The notes beneath the pieces were generated by a model, which was given only the letters and a program-made list of their open reading frames with translations, ran no database searches and was not told the DNA's origin. 5,663 nt of DNA from NCBI GenBank assembly GCA_017447005.1, contig JAFSOM010000079.1:1-5663 (forward strand). The letters run 5' to 3'. A program made the translations under genes and the position numbers. The DNA comes from Oscillibacter sp. (GTDB taxonomy: Bacteria > Bacillota > Clostridia > Oscillospirales > Oscillospiraceae). This document shows positions 3,845 to 5,663 of the stretch, piece after piece. Every line of letters starts with the position of its first letter. Positions within the stretch are counted from its first letter, which is position 1.

Positions 3845-5401
3845 TCAGGAGGGGAAATTCAAATCCTCAAGAGTTCTGTCAGTCTTGTACGGGTTCAAAT
3901 GCGCGTTGATAAGTTCTAAGGCGCCTTCGCGGTCGGTGTAGATATAGGGACTCATCCATTTTCCGGGGAGGGTGGCGAACTGAATGCCTTCCGGCCCGGC
4001 GTACAGGGCCTCTTTCGCCAGCCACGCCAGATTCGGAAGCGTCAGCTCCGTTTTCACGTACTTCTGGACAATCCGCGCCATATCGTCAATTTTAGTCAGG
4101 GTGGAGAACGAAAACGCGCTCTTCGCGGCGGATTTCAGAAAGTTTTGCTGTGTGCGGATACGGCCCAAATCCTCGTCGCCGTACCCGGTGCCGTCGCTGT
4201 TATGCCGGAAGCGGACGACTTTCAACGCCGTCGCGCCGTCCAAATGCTGTAAGCCCTTGGAGACATGGATTTGCAGATTCTGTTTCGGGTCCTCATAGTT
4301 CATATCAAGGGGCACGTCAAAGTCTACGCCGCCGATAGCGTCAATCAGGGCGGCGAACGCCTCTAAGTCTACCTCTACCGTATAGTCGACCGGAATCGAC
4401 AGTTGTTCCGAGACGGTTTCGGCGAGCAGACGCATACCGCCGTTTTTATAGGCGGCGTTCATTTTCCGCGCTTTGCCATTAATAATGGCTTTGGTATCCC
4501 GCGGAATGCTCAGACCGAAAATCTTATGGTTTTTCGCGTCAACGGACGCCAGTATGACGGTATCGCTTCCGCCGTTGTGGTCGTCCACTCCGGCGACAAG
4601 GATGGTGTAAAAGCCTTCCTTCCGGTTCCGCTGGGCGTCGGCTAACATACGCGCTTCGGAATCGGGCGCGGAGACGGCGAGCGGGTCGGAAACGGCGGTC
4701 AGATGGCTTGAGACCAAAGTTTTCTGCGAAACGCTTTCCTCTACCGGCGCCGCCGTTTCCGGGACGGCCTCATCCATGCGGCGGACTTCTATCCGCAACT
4801 CCTGAAAGAGCAGGTGACTTCCAATCCGGCCCACGGACAGAATGAGCAATACGGTCACGGTCAGACGGGTAAGCGCGGACAAAAAACCCGGACGGGCGGC
4901 CCGTCCGCGACGGCTGACGCGTTTCCGGGCGGGCGTCCGCCTATAGCTGACGCGTTCCGGCGTCCGCGCACGGCTTGCGCGTTTCCGTTCCGGTATCCGT
5001 CCACGGCTGACGCGTTCGGGTATCCGTCTAGCGTTTGCGCGCTCCCGTTCCGGCGTCCGGCTACGACTGACGCGTTCGCGCTCTGATGTCCGTCCACGGC
5101 TTGCGCGTTCGCGCTCCGGCGTACGCGTACGGCTGACACGCTCCCATTCCGGCGTACGCGTACGGCTGACACGCTCCCGTTCCGGCGTCCGGCTACGGCT
5201 GACACGCTCCCGTTCCGGTATCCGTCCGCGGCTTGCGCGTTCGCGCTCCGGCGTCCGTGTACGGCTTGCGCGTTCCCGTTCTGATGTCCGTCCACGGTTT
5301 GCGCGTTCCCGTTCCGGCGTCCGCCCGCGGTTCGACGCGTGCGCGGTATTTTCTTTCGGATTCCTCCGCTTGCGCGGCGTTCGTTCAAAGTTTGCAGGCA
5401 T
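3845..5401 (-). CDS. LytR-CpsA-Psr (LCP) family protein with an arginine-rich repeat tail
   Basis: LCP proteins are membrane-anchored enzymes that transfer lipid-linked polymers such as teichoic acid or capsule onto peptidoglycan. This 518-residue protein has three parts. Residues 1-172 are a highly basic, low-complexity tail with about 13 units of an 11-residue repeat. Residues about 174-199 form one membrane segment, interrupted by R192; a linker follows to about 262. The LCP domain covers about 264-430, with SDTVILASVD, SIPRDT (298-303), NAAYKNGG (315-322), and the Arg-rich block RFRHN...DLGRIRTQQ (397-419). These hold the usual conserved Asp and Arg residues that bind Mg2+ and the polyprenyl pyrophosphate. 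A C-terminal extension of about 90 residues completes the usual architecture. Topology places the repeat tail in the cytoplasm and the catalytic domain outside. An AAGGAG site 7-8 nt upstream supports the start. It is transcribed from its own promoter. The polymer it attaches cannot be told from the window. Confidence 0.93.
   Translation of the reverse strand: MPANFERTPRKRRNPKENTAHASNRGRTPERERANRGRTSERERASRTRTPERERASRGRIPERERVSRSRTPERERVSRTRTPEWERVSRTRTPERERASRGRTSERERVSRSRTPERERANARRIPERVSRGRIPERKRASRARTPERVSYRRTPARKRVSRRGRAARPGFLSALTRLTVTVLLILSVGRIGSHLLFQELRIEVRRMDEAVPETAAPVEESVSQKTLVSSHLTAVSDPLAVSAPDSEARMLADAQRNRKEGFYTILVAGVDDHNGGSDTVILASVDAKNHKIFGLSIPRDTKAIINGKARKMNAAYKNGGMRLLAETVSEQLSIPVDYTVEVDLEAFAALIDAIGGVDFDVPLDMNYEDPKQNLQIHVSKGLQHLDGATALKVVRFRHNSDGTGYGDEDLGRIRTQQNFLKSAAKSAFSFSTLTKIDDMARIVQKYVKTELTLPNLAWLAKEALYAGPEGIQFATLPGKWMSPYIYTDREGALELINAHLNPYKTDRTLEDLNFPS
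4913..5329 (-). repeat. 33-bp coding minisatellite encoding 11-residue R-x-R-(T/I)-(P/S)-E-R-E-R-(A/V)-(S/N) units
   Basis: The array encodes residues 25-163 of the LCP protein: nine full 11-residue units (25-123), then two units contracted to 9 residues (124-132, 144-152) alternating with degenerate 11-residue units (133-143, 153-163). By hand count about 49 of 139 residues are Arg and 21 are Glu. All length changes are multiples of three, keeping the frame. Units are most alike in the centre and decay toward the membrane end, as expected for replication slippage or recombination. Confidence 0.92.
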
Positions 5402-5420
5402 AGGGGCGCTCCTTCGTGCG

Positions 5421-5437
5421 ACGGCTACGCAAGCCGT
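5421..5437. repeat. Small hairpin in the LCP 5' leader
   Basis: ACGGCT (5421-5426) pairs with AGCCGT (5432-5437) over a 5-nt loop. It sits in the inferred untranslated leader, about 10 nt upstream of the ribosome binding site, and might tune translation. Confidence 0.4.
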
Positions 5438-5461
5438 ACCGCTTGAAATAGTGTACCCCCG

Positions 5462-5490
5462 ATTATATACCGCGTTTCGACAAAATACAA
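5462..5490 (-). promoter_or_regulatory. Probable promoter of the LCP gene
   Basis: On the minus strand a perfect -10 TATAAT (5462-5467) lies 17 bp from a weak -35 TTGTAT (5485-5490, three of six bases). Directly upstream is a 14-bp AT-only palindrome TATTTTTAAAAATA (5495-5508) that could serve as an UP element. The start would be near 5455, giving a leader of about 54 nt. Confidence 0.65.
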
Positions 5491-5565
5491 GAGGTATTTT
5501 TAAAAATATGGGATTTATTTCCAGTTCCTGTGAGGCGAACGCGTCGTCGCTGTGCGGTCAATTTC

Positions 5566-5663
5566 CTATACGCCCCTGTACTTCCGGCGCGTGGCAATGC
5601 CTCCGCGTATATGCCGCTGGGCCTTGTTGATTTCCAATACCTCCCGCGCCTGCAAGTACAGAC
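5566..5663 (-). CDS. spoIIID: SpoIIID-like sporulation transcription regulator (C-terminal 31 residues only)
   Basis: SpoIIID is a small DNA-binding regulator that works in the mother cell during sporulation. Only the C-terminal end is in the window: ...REVLEINKAQRHIRGGIATRRKY plus three residues and a TAG stop. It matches the C-terminus of B. subtilis SpoIIID as I recall it (VKEILDYHKSIRHLRGGEATKLKY), including the distinctive RH(I/L)RGG.AT..KY signature. The full protein is about 90 residues, so the helix-turn-helix lies outside the window. The gap to the LCP start is 164 bp and contains the LCP promoter, so the two genes need not be co-transcribed. No clear hairpin terminator is visible between them. 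The call rests on a short but characteristic match. Confidence 0.82.
   Translation of the reverse strand, partial: LYLQAREVLEINKAQRHIRGGIATRRKYRGV

Noticed and set aside
4913..5329. CRISPR array or non-coding satellite
   Set aside because: The 33-bp units are contiguous, with no unique spacers, and stay in frame within a protein.
4861..5388. A 175-codon open frame on the minus strand inside the LCP gene, also rich in Arg
   Set aside because: It is the alternative frame of the 33-bp repeat array; repeats whose length is a multiple of three lack stops in several frames. The LCP frame has the ribosome site, membrane segment and conserved domain.

Overview
The window looks like a chromosomal segment of a spore-forming Firmicute in the class Clostridia, possibly Oscillospirales. 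The evidence is a ctsR-mcsA-clpC heat-shock operon, the tail of a SpoIIID-type sporulation regulator, a short clostridial 2[4Fe-4S] ferredoxin, consensus SigA-type promoters with extended -10 boxes, and strong Shine-Dalgarno sites. Coding DNA is GC-rich and intergenic DNA is AT-rich. The taxonomic placement is inferred from gene content, not from a search.

Layout from left to right. Bases 1-2902 (minus strand) hold the class III heat-shock operon, transcribed ctsR, mcsA, clpC. clpC runs off the left edge after 580 residues, just past the Walker A motif of its second ATPase domain. No mcsB lies between mcsA and clpC, and McsA has only one of the two zinc-finger cysteine pairs-of-pairs found in Bacillus McsA. 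The operon promoter (2 consensus hexamers plus extended -10) is flanked by two perfect CtsR operators, so CtsR represses its own operon. The regulon is ClpC (unfoldase of the ClpCP protease), McsA (adaptor) and CtsR (repressor).

Bases about 3070-3388 form a divergent, non-coding region with several unexplained signals: a 12-bp perfect palindrome resembling a LacI/CcpA-family operator, a tandem repeat of about 23 bp, a long imperfect hairpin with a perfect 9-bp core, and the promoter of the ferredoxin gene. Bases 3389-3562 (+) encode a 57-residue 2[4Fe-4S] ferredoxin. It is followed by a possible 19-codon mini-ORF that ends inside a strong intrinsic terminator, then by a second GC-rich terminator set inside a larger palindrome.

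Bases 3845-5401 (minus) encode a 518-residue LytR-CpsA-Psr (LCP) family membrane protein. Its predicted cytoplasmic N-terminus carries an unusual array of about 13 units of an 11-residue arginine-rich repeat, encoded by a 33-bp minisatellite. This is the most unusual item in the window. It has its own promoter and a structured leader. At the right edge (5566-5663, minus) are the last 31 codons of a spoIIID-like gene.
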